NCBI RefSeq assembly: GCF_000304475.1 | Contig: NC_018940.1 | Location: 1,674,001 to 1,738,000 of the forward strand | Direction: 5' to 3' | DNA: 64,000 bases | Origin: Kazachstania africana CBS 2517 | Lineage: Eukaryota > Ascomycota > Saccharomycetes > Saccharomycetales > Saccharomycetaceae | Shown here: in pieces, positions 20,720 to 30,548 of the stretch | How positions within the stretch are numbered: the first letter of the stretch is position 1 | Layout of the letters: each line of letters starts with the position of its first letter | Translations under genes and position numbers: made by a program | Notes under the pieces: generated by a model | What the model saw: only the letters and a program-made list of their open reading frames with translations | The model's database searches: none | Told to the model about the DNA's origin: nothing

Positions 20720-21877
20720 TTATTTACCTAAATCTTGATTAAAATTGAAATTCGTTAAACTGTTTCGTCTGAATGAAAAGTTAGGTGATGGACTGAATAA
20801 ATTATGAATATAATCTCCCATATTGAAATTTGGTGTTTTTAAAAGATTTTTAGCATTAATGTTGTTGACATTGGAACTCATTGGCTGTGTAGCAAGGTTT
20901 GTCTGCTGCGTCAATTCCCTTGAAGGTGTACTTGGAGCATCTGACTTTGATGGTGTTTTCTTCTGCTGCGTTAGTGCAGTAGCTACCGTATTATTGTGTG
21001 TGTTGTTACTGAAAATTGAAGGAGAGGCCATTAAAACATCATCAAATGATAGCGTATTATTACTGTTAGTATTATTACTAATCAAAGGAGGCACTTTGAA
21101 TGTCGATTGTGGTGAAGATATCGATGGTTTTATGGAAGAAAATCTTACTGGGTCGTTGTTATTATTTGAATTTGAAATGTTATAGTAATGCGATGGGGTA
21201 GTGGGGAGAACCTGAGTACCTTTTTGTATCGAATTTCTTCTTGCAGAGACGTAGGGGCTTGTAGCCAAATACATCAATAAATCAGCGCCTGAATCAGTTT
21301 CATGATTGTTATTACTATCGTTAAATGAACTTCTCTTTGTAGACAATCCACGTTTAGGTGTCATGAAAGTACCGCTTGAAGCGTGTCTTCCAGGGGTTGA
21401 TGGTACGTTCCGTGGAATGTTAGTTGTGGTGATAGGGGGAGAAGCAGCACGAATTGGGCTCTTCATAAGTGTCCTGTTCGTCGTCATAATGTCATTATCA
21501 TTTGAAGTTGACGTGGAACTTGAAGATGGAATTGCTTCAGAATCTAAAGAAGAAGAAGAAGATGATGAATGACTCTGGTTGGCCTTGACGATGTCGCGCT
21601 TTTTCAAAGGTGACGTATTGGTGATTGAATCTTCAGTTTTATCTAGATCATTAGACTCTCTATCACCATGTGGGAAATCGTTACTAGAACGTTTTTTCGA
21701 TGCTGTATCATCATCTAAATTACTGGATTCTCTTGATAGAGCATTGGTCAATTTTGGAGTGGGTACTCTACTCAAACCAAGTTTCAATTGACGCGTCATT
21801 TGAGCCAATTCAGCTCTCTGAAGAATTTTCGATGCAATCTCTTGCTCCTTTTCAGGAGACATTCGAACATTTGTCAT
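20720..21877 (-). CDS. STB1: G1/S transcription regulator Stb1
   Basis: Regulator of MBF/SBF-dependent G1 transcription; in S. cerevisiae it binds Swi6 and Sin3 and is phosphorylated by Cln-Cdc28. The conserved N-terminal block MSPEKEQEIASKILQRAEL followed by AQMTRQLKLGLSR is nearly identical to yeast. The rest is low-complexity Asn/Ser-rich with more than ten SP/TP sites (e.g. RVPTPK, SPIRAASPP, STPGR, FMTPKRG), fitting a CDK substrate. First ATG at 21877 gives 385 aa (yeast 420); the alternative ATG at 21862 starts at MSPEKEQ. Matches YNL309C in position between KRI1 and ZIM17. Confidence 0.9.
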   Translation of the reverse strand: MTNVRMSPEKEQEIASKILQRAELAQMTRQLKLGLSRVPTPKLTNALSRESSNLDDDTASKKRSSNDFPHGDRESNDLDKTEDSITNTSPLKKRDIVKANQSHSSSSSSSLDSEAIPSSSSTSTSNDNDIMTTNRTLMKSPIRAASPPITTTNIPRNVPSTPGRHASSGTFMTPKRGLSTKRSSFNDSNNNHETDSGADLLMYLATSPYVSARRNSIQKGTQVLPTTPSHYYNISNSNNNNDPVRFSSIKPSISSPQSTFKVPPLISNNTNSNNTLSFDDVLMASPSIFSNNTHNNTVATALTQQKKTPSKSDAPSTPSRELTQQTNLATQPMSSNVNNINAKNLLKTPNFNMGDYIHNLFSPSPNFSFRRNSLTNFNFNQDLGK

Positions 21878-22782
21878 TGTCACAGTACGTTCACCAGCCA
21901 GCAGGATATATAGCAATACTGTTCTTTTTCTTGCTCTGCCTTCCAGTACCTATTACTAGTTCCTCTAAAGAGAATTTCAATATTGGAAAGGATTTAATTA
22001 ACGTGTGTTTACCCAAAACAGATGGTGTGTTTCCTAAACGGGTAAATGAAACGCAATCACTCAAAACGATGTTGCTACAACTTGAGTAAGTGAGCATCAA
22101 AAGAGGCACCATTTGACGATTCAGCTGACCATTTGGATCACTCAGTGAGGTGGATTACCAAGTGATTTAGCGGTACTTCGCAGTGGCTGTCGTTTGGCCT
22201 TGGTTTTGTGCGCAGAGCTGCTCTGAGGGCTGAGCTATTCGAAGTTGACAGTGGGCTCCGATGAGACGGTTGGTTGGCACCAGCTGTTGTACGTTCTAGA
22301 CGGTGGAACCTCTTTCGACAGGCACTGCAGTCTCACTCGAGTGACGCTGTCATATATCTAGTACTGGCGTCAGACAACTCAAGTCTACAGACAGCAAGCA
22401 AGTCTCATCGAGGGAAGGTGCTCTTGCTCTTGTCATCTGCCCCCCCCAGCTCCACTAGGCAGTTCCATGGAGATCTTTCGAGTTTTCCTTGCGGGAATCA
22501 CTGTTAAGATATTACGAGTCAAGATGCAGACAGACGTATTTTCCAATAAAGCTGAAAAACCGGGCAAAGTACTCGTAAAACTACAGCATGTAGGTGCTAT
22601 GATCTAGCAGAGCAAGGCCATGAAGGGTAGTGGTGCTGGCTGTTAGTAGTGTACATATGGTATGGTGATATGCAGTGTCTTATGGCATTCATTCAAGGTG
22701 TTAAAACTGCGAAAAATAAAACTTGATCCTGCTCGATGAGGTACCACTTTTACCATTAAAGACGACAGAGCTGAATAGTGCA
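21878..22782. promoter_or_regulatory. STB1-ZIM17 divergent intergenic region
   Basis: 905 bp. A Reb1 core CGGGTAA lies at 22039-22045, about 160 bp upstream of STB1. The 22141-22500 part is GC-richer, with two neighbouring palindromes ACTGCAGT (22324-22331) and TCACTCGAGTGA (22333-22344) and an uninterrupted run of C near 22440. No gene is supported. Confidence 0.5.
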
Positions 22783-23325
22783 ATGTCAGTTGTTTGCAGA
22801 CGAGGAATCATTGGTAGAGTTGTCCCTAGAATCTCCTTATTGTCACGTACCTACGCTCCAGTTCTGCATCTTGGCTACCGTGCCACTCAAACGGCTAAAT
22901 TTGGTACCATTGCGTCGTACAGGTACCAACAAAATAACGACTTCAAACATCTAGGATCTTTCAAAGTTGACCAACCAAAGTTGATGCTAGCTTTTACATG
23001 CAAGAAATGTAATAACAGGTCATCTCACGTCATTTCCAAACAGGCATACACTAAGGGCACAGTACTAGTAACGTGTCCTGATTGCAAGAATAGACATCTC
23101 ATAGCAGACCATCTGAAAATATTTGATGATAACCACATCACCATTGAGGATATTCTCAAACTGAAAGGTGAATCTGTCTCAACTTCAACGGACGATCTCA
23201 TATTTGATGAAATTCCAGACGCTCTAAAAGAATCCATTGGCCATTACGCTAAAGATGCACCAGCCCATTTGAAGAAGCAATTAGATAACACCACAATCCA
23301 TTCATTACCACATAACGAAGATTGA
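22783..23325 (+). CDS. ZIM17: Mitochondrial zinc-finger Hsp70 escort protein Zim17
   Basis: Mitochondrial matrix DNL-type zinc-finger protein that keeps the Hsp70s Ssc1 and Ssq1 soluble and so supports protein import and Fe-S cluster assembly. 180 aa from ATG 22783 (yeast 174). The N-terminal third is Arg-rich with no acidic residues, a mitochondrial presequence. The zinc finger is complete: CKKCNNRSSH then CPDCKNRHLIADHL, with the family's DNL-type motif in the variant form RHLIADHL. An upstream in-frame stretch has only a non-ATG start. Matches YNL310C. Confidence 0.94.
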   Translation: MSVVCRRGIIGRVVPRISLLSRTYAPVLHLGYRATQTAKFGTIASYRYQQNNDFKHLGSFKVDQPKLMLAFTCKKCNNRSSHVISKQAYTKGTVLVTCPDCKNRHLIADHLKIFDDNHITIEDILKLKGESVSTSTDDLIFDEIPDALKESIGHYAKDAPAHLKKQLDNTTIHSLPHNED

Positions 23326-23590
23326 TACCATCATATACAGACTTATATAGGGAAACTTCACTAAAACGTACAAGAATTCTTAGCCCTAACTACTTCTTTG
23401 CGTTTACGGCGTGAGACAAGTTGTGATTCTTCACTATAAAAGTCAAGCCCTAATACGCTCTTTTCGTTTCAATGGGACATTCTTCTTATCAGAACACCGA
23501 ACTTTTTAGAACTGCGTGAGTCACCTACATCGAGGACTAAATCACTCATTATTCGATATATTATAACTCATTCATGGTGGTGATCCTGAT

Positions 23591-25606
23591 ATGAAAGGAT
23601 TACAATTGCTGAGTAAACCAAGAATCTTCCCCTTCAATACTTCAAACGAGGCAGCAAGTGTACACTCCAGAAACGTTACAACTGAAAAAAACTCTTCTAA
23701 GTATGCTTTAATCACACTACCTGATGACATTTTCAAATCAGTAATAGATCATCTAGACACCGAATCTTTACTATCATTGTGCTTGACGAATCATGCATTT
23801 TATGACAAGATTTCTAAAGAGTTCCTCTATAAAGATGTCAAATTGAGGTCGAAAATATCATTATTGAAGTTTAACTCCCTAATTCATTCAAAAAAAGCTA
23901 AGCTCCGGTTATTAGTGAGTTCTATTCAATTTAAAAACCCTCAGTCTCAGGATTCTTTATTAAAATATGCCAAATTTTATCAAGGTAACAAGACTGATGA
24001 TACTACAATTGCAGGATCGTACAATTATACACTTTCAGAGGGTGAAGATAAGTCACCGAGAAAGTTCAAAACCTCAGATAGGCTAAAAGAGATAGAAAAT
24101 TGTTATTTCCAATATACTTACATCGAGTTAATGCTCGATATCATTGATAATCTGCCCAATTTAACTCATATCACTTTAAATGACCTGGAACCGAATTTCA
24201 AAATACCATTATGGTATTCAGTAATGAATGATAACTCTAAAAACTTCATAAAAAAAATTATTAACAATGAACAATCAATGAACAATGACGATCTAAGGAA
24301 TTTTGAAATTTCCACGAAATTTGTCAAAAATTATAAATCAAGGATAGATTGTTTACCAAGATTTCAAAAGTTGGAATTAAAATCCAAAAAAAGTGTTCAC
24401 TTGAGATCAAATTTACTCTGCTGCTTTGGTCTTATAGACGAACTCATATTAGATGGCGTCATCATCGATTCTCTTTCGCTAGATACCCCTATGGAATTCA
24501 TACCTTTAGTCCTCGAGAGACAAGATTCGAAATTCTATAGCGTTCATACAACTTTCACTTCACTTATTTTAAAAAATTGTCAAATTATTTCTGGAAATGG
24601 GATACTGAGATTATTCAACCAATTTTTTAAGAGACTTAAACGACTCTCTTTATTACAAGTCAGAAGCAAATACGACATATTAATATCCAATTGTTTCCCC
24701 TCTTTGAGAGAACTAACGATTGACTGTAATAGCAAATGTTTCACGCATCCCGTTCTCATTGACGAAACTTATTATTACGATATTGCTCAAGAAAATGACA
24801 TTGATTTGAATGAAGACGTAACTTCAATATCCGAAACTTTGCTAGATAGACCTGTACCAGAAAAACAGCTACAGATACCTGCACCAACGTCTTCAGTTAT
24901 CTTATCGTCAAATGGGAATTACATCTCAAGTACATTTTCTGATGCAGTACGCACAAAAAAAAGCAAAGACGCCATACCACTCACTAAACCACAGTGGCAA
25001 TATTTTAAGGAAATTAGAGTACCGTCTTTCCACGTCTTTTATCACAATTTCAAGCATGTGTGGGATAAGTTACCTAAACGAAATATCAATATTAATATTG
25101 TTAATATTCCCTTTACTAATGTCTTTCCCTTGTCTCCGGCTGTCTATTGGGAACGATTCTTGTTTACGAATGACCAGGAAACATTGGTAGGCTGTTCTCA
25201 GACACTTGCTGCGGAACAATACCCATGGACCAACGATATATTGAATTGTCTTCAAGATGGGATTGAGGAATTAAATAAACACAAGACTCAAATAGGTGAC
25301 TCAAACCTATACATTATGGACAACTTGAATTTTGAGATTGATAGATTTAATAACTTTCATAATTATAAGAACTTCAAAGATATTCCATACATTAATCTGT
25401 TCTTCTTTTTCAGTCTACTTTCCAAGTTTAGTTCAATTAAAATCAAGATGTTAAGAAGATGGATAAATTCCACAAAAAGAACACGGTACGACTGGGAACT
25501 ACTACTGAGAGCATTGCTGTTGAATGTGAATGTTCCGGTGGAAGTAAGAGATCAAGATGGCTTCATTTTATATTCTTATGGTGATATGAGACAGCGCACT
25601 ATTTAA
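23591..25606 (+). CDS. SKP2: F-box/leucine-rich-repeat-type protein Skp2
   Basis: Predicted substrate-recognition subunit of an SCF ubiquitin ligase. The F-box lies at about 37-80 (ALITLPDDIFKSVIDHL, then SLCLTNHAFYDKISKEFLY). The remaining 590 residues carry irregular leucine-rich segments. 671 aa compares with 763 in S. cerevisiae, a moderate shortening. The name does not imply orthology to human SKP2. It follows ZIM17 on the same strand, as YNL311C follows YNL310C, and is closely followed by LIN1 (74 bp). The target is unknown; S. cerevisiae Skp2 has been linked to sulfur-metabolism regulation. Confidence 0.88.
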   Translation: MKGLQLLSKPRIFPFNTSNEAASVHSRNVTTEKNSSKYALITLPDDIFKSVIDHLDTESLLSLCLTNHAFYDKISKEFLYKDVKLRSKISLLKFNSLIHSKKAKLRLLVSSIQFKNPQSQDSLLKYAKFYQGNKTDDTTIAGSYNYTLSEGEDKSPRKFKTSDRLKEIENCYFQYTYIELMLDIIDNLPNLTHITLNDLEPNFKIPLWYSVMNDNSKNFIKKIINNEQSMNNDDLRNFEISTKFVKNYKSRIDCLPRFQKLELKSKKSVHLRSNLLCCFGLIDELILDGVIIDSLSLDTPMEFIPLVLERQDSKFYSVHTTFTSLILKNCQIISGNGILRLFNQFFKRLKRLSLLQVRSKYDILISNCFPSLRELTIDCNSKCFTHPVLIDETYYYDIAQENDIDLNEDVTSISETLLDRPVPEKQLQIPAPTSSVILSSNGNYISSTFSDAVRTKKSKDAIPLTKPQWQYFKEIRVPSFHVFYHNFKHVWDKLPKRNININIVNIPFTNVFPLSPAVYWERFLFTNDQETLVGCSQTLAAEQYPWTNDILNCLQDGIEELNKHKTQIGDSNLYIMDNLNFEIDRFNNFHNYKNFKDIPYINLFFFFSLLSKFSSIKIKMLRRWINSTKRTRYDWELLLRALLLNVNVPVEVRDQDGFILYSYGDMRQRTI

Positions 25607-25680
25607 TTTTCTATATATTTACATAGTAAGCGATGACTTCAAAAATTTAGAAAACTTTCTATTAAGAAATCTCTAAAGGA

Positions 25681-26721
25681 ATGGAGGAGTATGTTTATGA
25701 CCCTAGCAATCCATTAAAGCTCAAAAGAAAGTTTGAAACCGACTCTGCTGATGAGAATATAGTCGAAAGTTTTCCATCTAAAAGCAAAAGGTCCAAATTA
25801 AAGGATTACAACTTCTTAGATGACGATTCTGACAATGATGGTGCAGAAATTTACGATAGTGACTATAGTGGAGAGAACGACAATGTCCAAGAAGATGATA
25901 CCAGTGATATTTCTGCTTCTAGTAATAAAACAAATAGTAAAAAGCGTAAAACAATACGGCTGATGGATATGAAGCAATTCAAAGAAGAAAATCTGGAAAA
26001 TCTTCAGTCAGACGGCGATGATCTTCAACCTCAAGACAACGTCAATAAAATAGTAAAATTCAATGTCGATGAAGAATTAGAAAATGGCATATTTGATAAG
26101 GATGGTAATTACATTGAAGTAGAATCGAAGAATGACGAAGAAAAATGGATGGATGAAGTTGAAAATATTGAAAGTGTTGCTGCTGCCAAAGCAAAACAAT
26201 ATAAATTTAATCGAGAGAGACAGCAACGTTCACAACGTAAAGGGAGACATTATATGATTGATGAAGCCTTATACAGGTTACAGTTTCTTGTTTCCACCAA
26301 TGGGGATACAGTTTTGCAGACTTTGGGAAAGCTTAATAAACTTCGAAAGTCTTACGAGGATGCAACTGATAATACGGATGCTGTACGATATATAACCAAC
26401 TCAATTGAGCTGTTAATGGACCTTACTGAAATATTACAAAGAAAAGGATACGACGACGTTTACAGTCTTAATCGCAAGAATATCATTGATTCTATTGAGG
26501 AGGAGTCGTTGACTGATCAATTCAAAATAGATTTCCGAAAGAATAAGATCTGGAGCTTTAAATGGCTCAATAAAACCGACAAAATTAGTGAATATTACAC
26601 ATGTTATGAGATGAACTATTGGAAAAAAACTTTCTTCAAAGGTAATGTCATAGTCAAGTTTAAAGACGAAAAAGATGAAATGAAAAATTGGCTTCATATC
26701 TCATGCCTGGAATTTATGTGA
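25681..26721 (+). CDS. LIN1: GYF-domain splicing protein Lin1 (Snu40, CD2BP2-like)
   Basis: Nuclear protein of the U5-52K/CD2BP2 family, associated with U5 snRNP and cohesin-linked proteins in S. cerevisiae. 346 aa (yeast 340). The N-terminal half is acidic with basic patches (SKSKRSK, KKRKTIRLMDM). The C terminus is a diverged GYF domain: WSFKWLNKTDK, a central YYTCYEMNYW in place of the usual GPF-x4-M-x2-W, then the FKGNVIVKF strand. The S. cerevisiae orthologue is YHR156C and its convergent neighbour there is YSP1/LAM1 (YHR155W). The same pair is found here, inside a chromosome XIV-type gene order. Stops are 68 bp apart. Confidence 0.87.
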   Translation: MEEYVYDPSNPLKLKRKFETDSADENIVESFPSKSKRSKLKDYNFLDDDSDNDGAEIYDSDYSGENDNVQEDDTSDISASSNKTNSKKRKTIRLMDMKQFKEENLENLQSDGDDLQPQDNVNKIVKFNVDEELENGIFDKDGNYIEVESKNDEEKWMDEVENIESVAAAKAKQYKFNRERQQRSQRKGRHYMIDEALYRLQFLVSTNGDTVLQTLGKLNKLRKSYEDATDNTDAVRYITNSIELLMDLTEILQRKGYDDVYSLNRKNIIDSIEEESLTDQFKIDFRKNKIWSFKWLNKTDKISEYYTCYEMNYWKKTFFKGNVIVKFKDEKDEMKNWLHISCLEFM

Positions 26722-26789
26722 ATATAACTACAATACTGTTTGCCTCTTTACAATATATATCTAAAAAGTGCATTTATAGGGACTTCTCA

Positions 26790-29700
26790 TCACAGTAAAC
26801 CTGGTACTAATCTTTGCAACTCGGTACTGCATCGCTCACAGTAGCTTTGCAATTGCTTGTCTTGCTCCCAAATATGCTCATAATGTAATTGTGCTTTCTT
26901 ACAATTTTCTGTTTCTTTAATTAAAAAGCTCTTATAGTCCCCTTGGACTAGCTCTTTCTCCATGTTTTGTAAGATCTTTAGCTCAACCAAAAGATCGTTC
27001 CTCTTAAGAGCTAGTTCCCTTCGAGATTCTCTATATTTATTTTCATTAGAAGTTAAGTCATTGTTGAAATTTTTTAGTACCTCATCGTCATCAGGACTAA
27101 CCAAATAATCGGTTAACAAGTCAATGTCCTTAATATAGAGTGCTCTTTCGACCTTTTGTGAATTTTTGTCACTCATGATGTCCTTAAAAAAATTATCTGC
27201 CTTTCTAACTGACCAATAAGATATACCTGACCTTGCTGATACGAAAATATTGTAAAATATTGAAAGAATTAAGCCTAAAAGTAAAGTTTTATTCACTTGA
27301 GAAAGTAGGGTACCAATAAAAGTAAACCCCATCATGACAATTCTAAATGAAATAAGGATAAAGTTGATGAGACGAAAAACTGTCAGTTTCATAATCACTC
27401 TGATTAAAAGAGCAAAAGTATATTTAACACAAAGAACATTGCCATCACTCACCGACTGGAGGTCAGTTTTTTTGACTTTTTCTTTTTCTGCTTCACTTCT
27501 CACAGAGGCCCTTTCATTTGCGCTTCTTTCACTACTGGTATCGGGAATTCCTTCCCATTTGAAGTTATCAAGGCTTTCCTTGTCATTTAAATTTTCATTA
27601 TTCTGTATAACCCCATCCCCAGCAAGCACACCTAACAATCCACACAATTTAATAGCCTTTACTACTTTTCCATGCTTACCAATCCGATCTAGATAGTAAT
27701 CAATCGATGACTTAACTTTACTATGCTCTATTTGCGAGAACCTAACTACACATCTCTTGATCAAATCTTCGATGAAAGATTCATTGTTTCCACCTACAAA
27801 TTCAATCTTATAATTCGCATATAGCTCGGACCCATTAGTAGACAACTTCAACTCACTATTAGTACTATTTTCCGCATCAAAAAGTTCAGTAATAACATAT
27901 TTACTAGAAACTTTCAATGGACGACAAAATGGTATTTTGATCAAAATAGGATCTTGATCAACTTCATAATATGTATTTTCAACCATCTTGATTATCCTCT
28001 GTGATGTGCAGACTTTGTCAGAATTTTCGAAAAGAAAATTATCAGTCTTACTCATTTTACAGTCGATTTTTCTTACAAGTTGAATAATACCATTCGAATC
28101 CCTTTCTTCCGTCCAATACCAATTTGTGTTGAAATTTGCATTTCTTGCAGCCAAGAAGTAAGAATTTGGGAAAACATTCGAGGTATCACCGTATATTATA
28201 TGCATCAAACCCTTACTTGCAATTTCAAACCGCTGAATGTACGTTTTTGTGTAGTGCTGTCTGATATTTTTACATCTATCGACTAACTCTTTTGAGGTGC
28301 TATTAATATTCCAAAATGTTTTACCAAGTTCATATTCAGCCTTAATTAACTTATTGGTAGCAGGGTCGTTTATCAATTCTTCTTTTTCGGACTTTTGTTT
28401 AAAAGCGTCGTCAATCTCATTAAATTTATCTAAAATTTCTCCGGTGGATTTATTACCATGGGAAGCATTCAATTCTACCAGATATTGCATCTTTCTCGCT
28501 ACTGCCTCACTATCCTCAAAATATGTGTATATTTTGATATGATAATTGTGATGCGTATGCATCTTTATAAGATGTGGAGTCGTTGGGTCATTTTCAATGG
28601 ATATAAAATCGTCAAATTTTCTTCTCGAGAAATGAAGAAACCCGCTAACACTCATATAGAGATAAAGATAGCTTCTAGTAACATAGGTAATGGAAGGAAA
28701 CATTTGAGCCTCGTTTGCCGTCCAAACAGTACTTATTTTGAAAAGCAACAGTTCATCGATGCAATTTGTATATTTGGAGGAAGCGTCGTAATTAATGGAT
28801 TCGAATATTGTTTTGAATTGCATATTTTGTATTTTCAAGTCGTTGAGATAATTTTTGGGGTATTTATCAGGTATAATGAGTGGGTTATTCAAATGTTGTT
28901 TCAAGAAAGCTGCCTCCTTATCATTTATCGAAATTCCACCATTTTGGTTCCAGATATTGAGTCCCCAGATATTAGCCTGAATTCCGTCATAATACTTTCT
29001 GTTCTTATATCTGAAACTACCCGAAAGCATAGCCAACGGCGTAAGCTTAGTAGAAATCGGACTTGTTACAATTTTGAATAGAAATGTTCTTTCATCAATA
29101 ATATCACGGACTTGATCTGGGGCCAATACACTTCTCAAACATTCGATCAACGAAGATGAATTTCTGTCAAATGAAGTCAGTTTCTGATCCATGGAAGTTG
29201 TTGCTGAAGAAGCAAATTCGTAAAACTGAGGCGAGTACCTCTTATTTGCATAATTATAATTAGCCTTATCTTTCTCATCCTTAATGAGACCGTTGAACTT
29301 CAATTTAGATTGTAACATAATATGGACCCACTCTCTAAGTTCTGTTACACTTTCTGCTTGTAGTGTGACTATTATTAACTCTTTACCCTTTCCATTATCT
29401 ATTTCAAGCTGAAAGCAAAATCTTCTTGAAATGTCAGGAAAATATCTGACATTGATTAGACCTATCCCGAATTTATCAGTTTCTTCTACGTATGTCTTTG
29501 AAGGTGATAGTGCAAACATACCAAATATCATGTCATTCAAAAAACACCATCTTCGAACCCAAATCTCTCTATCAGAAGAACCTACGGTTGTTCTCATATA
29601 TAACCATCCAGACTTTTGCGGATACGTCCCCACAAGACAATCTGTCGATGACAAGATAGAATCGATATTCTTCAAAAGGTACTGATTTTCATCAGTCGAA

Positions 29701-30548
29701 GGGAGCAACTGCTTTAGCATTTGATTATAAACTTGTTCTTGAGCTTGGAAAACGGTATCATCGATAGTTTTGGATGATTTTACAGAACTTTTCAACCATG
29801 AGTAATAATAATGGAAGTAATGATGAATAGTAGGAGCCAAATTGATCTGTTTTCCATTTTCATTGAATGTAAAAACATTTTTTTGATTTATCCTTCCTAT
29901 AGCATTAGCTAAGAATTTATCCACACTCAATCTCAAGGTTGAGATTGAACTGACCAAATTTAGTGAAGCATCAAGATAACTTCTCCTTATTTCAAAAGTC
30001 CTATTTGCCTCCTCTCGTAAATATGAAGGCTCCAAAGTTTTGCTTGAAGTGGTGGCGCTATGTAACTGAGTTAGCATTGAATCATATTTTGCCTGATAAT
30101 ATTCAAAATTCTTTCTTCTGGTTCTATAGGGTCTAATAGCCGTAGTAAGCAAATTCAGCAAACCATCTGAATATTTATTATCATCTGGATTAATAATTGA
30201 ACAGATTCTCTTGATGAACTCAGAGTATGCAAAGTCAAAATCATATATTATTCTTGAAGCAAAAGATTGGTTAGCTACAAAACCATTATTTAATAATTTT
30301 GGAGGAGGCAGCATGGTTTCTATAAGAACTTCTAATGACCTGTAGAAGTCAGAATAGGAAGGTTTGAACTTTTGTTCAACGTAGCTATTAGTCGTATCCA
30401 TCCAGTCTTCTAGAAGTTCGACTTTAGTATGATAGTAGTTCACATAGGCTCTAAACGAGGGTGTATCAATGGAAGCCTCATTGAAGGCCACCGACAGTAA
30501 TTGTAATCTAGGATGTTTATCGTTGTTTGATTTTAGCATCTGTGACAT
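26790..30548 (-). CDS. LAM1: ER-plasma membrane contact sterol-transfer family protein Lam1/Ysp1
   Basis: LAM/StART-like family protein of ER-plasma membrane contact sites. 1252 aa (yeast Lam1 1228, Lam3/Sip3 1229). In order: N-terminal BAR-like helical region (about 1-270), PH domain (about 305-410, starting QKSGWLYMRTT), a GRAM/PH-like middle, a VASt sterol-binding-type domain around 760-930, and a hydrophobic segment around 1065-1125 that anchors it in the ER. A C-terminal coiled coil follows. LAM1 and LAM3 are duplicates; the convergent LIN1 neighbour favours LAM1 (YHR155W). It has been linked to sterol movement and to cell death in S. cerevisiae. ATG at 30548. Confidence 0.9.
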   Translation of the reverse strand: MSQMLKSNNDKHPRLQLLSVAFNEASIDTPSFRAYVNYYHTKVELLEDWMDTTNSYVEQKFKPSYSDFYRSLEVLIETMLPPPKLLNNGFVANQSFASRIIYDFDFAYSEFIKRICSIINPDDNKYSDGLLNLLTTAIRPYRTRRKNFEYYQAKYDSMLTQLHSATTSSKTLEPSYLREEANRTFEIRRSYLDASLNLVSSISTLRLSVDKFLANAIGRINQKNVFTFNENGKQINLAPTIHHYFHYYYSWLKSSVKSSKTIDDTVFQAQEQVYNQMLKQLLPSTDENQYLLKNIDSILSSTDCLVGTYPQKSGWLYMRTTVGSSDREIWVRRWCFLNDMIFGMFALSPSKTYVEETDKFGIGLINVRYFPDISRRFCFQLEIDNGKGKELIIVTLQAESVTELREWVHIMLQSKLKFNGLIKDEKDKANYNYANKRYSPQFYEFASSATTSMDQKLTSFDRNSSSLIECLRSVLAPDQVRDIIDERTFLFKIVTSPISTKLTPLAMLSGSFRYKNRKYYDGIQANIWGLNIWNQNGGISINDKEAAFLKQHLNNPLIIPDKYPKNYLNDLKIQNMQFKTIFESINYDASSKYTNCIDELLLFKISTVWTANEAQMFPSITYVTRSYLYLYMSVSGFLHFSRRKFDDFISIENDPTTPHLIKMHTHHNYHIKIYTYFEDSEAVARKMQYLVELNASHGNKSTGEILDKFNEIDDAFKQKSEKEELINDPATNKLIKAEYELGKTFWNINSTSKELVDRCKNIRQHYTKTYIQRFEIASKGLMHIIYGDTSNVFPNSYFLAARNANFNTNWYWTEERDSNGIIQLVRKIDCKMSKTDNFLFENSDKVCTSQRIIKMVENTYYEVDQDPILIKIPFCRPLKVSSKYVITELFDAENSTNSELKLSTNGSELYANYKIEFVGGNNESFIEDLIKRCVVRFSQIEHSKVKSSIDYYLDRIGKHGKVVKAIKLCGLLGVLAGDGVIQNNENLNDKESLDNFKWEGIPDTSSERSANERASVRSEAEKEKVKKTDLQSVSDGNVLCVKYTFALLIRVIMKLTVFRLINFILISFRIVMMGFTFIGTLLSQVNKTLLLGLILSIFYNIFVSARSGISYWSVRKADNFFKDIMSDKNSQKVERALYIKDIDLLTDYLVSPDDDEVLKNFNNDLTSNENKYRESRRELALKRNDLLVELKILQNMEKELVQGDYKSFLIKETENCKKAQLHYEHIWEQDKQLQSYCERCSTELQRLVPGLL

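Noticed and set aside
21700..22089. 129-codon plus-strand frame overlapping the STB1 start
   Set aside because: Antisense to the conserved N terminus of STB1, and the first codon is not a supported start.
28458..29081. 207-codon frame antisense to LAM1
   Set aside because: Complement of a well-conserved gene, with no resemblance to any family.
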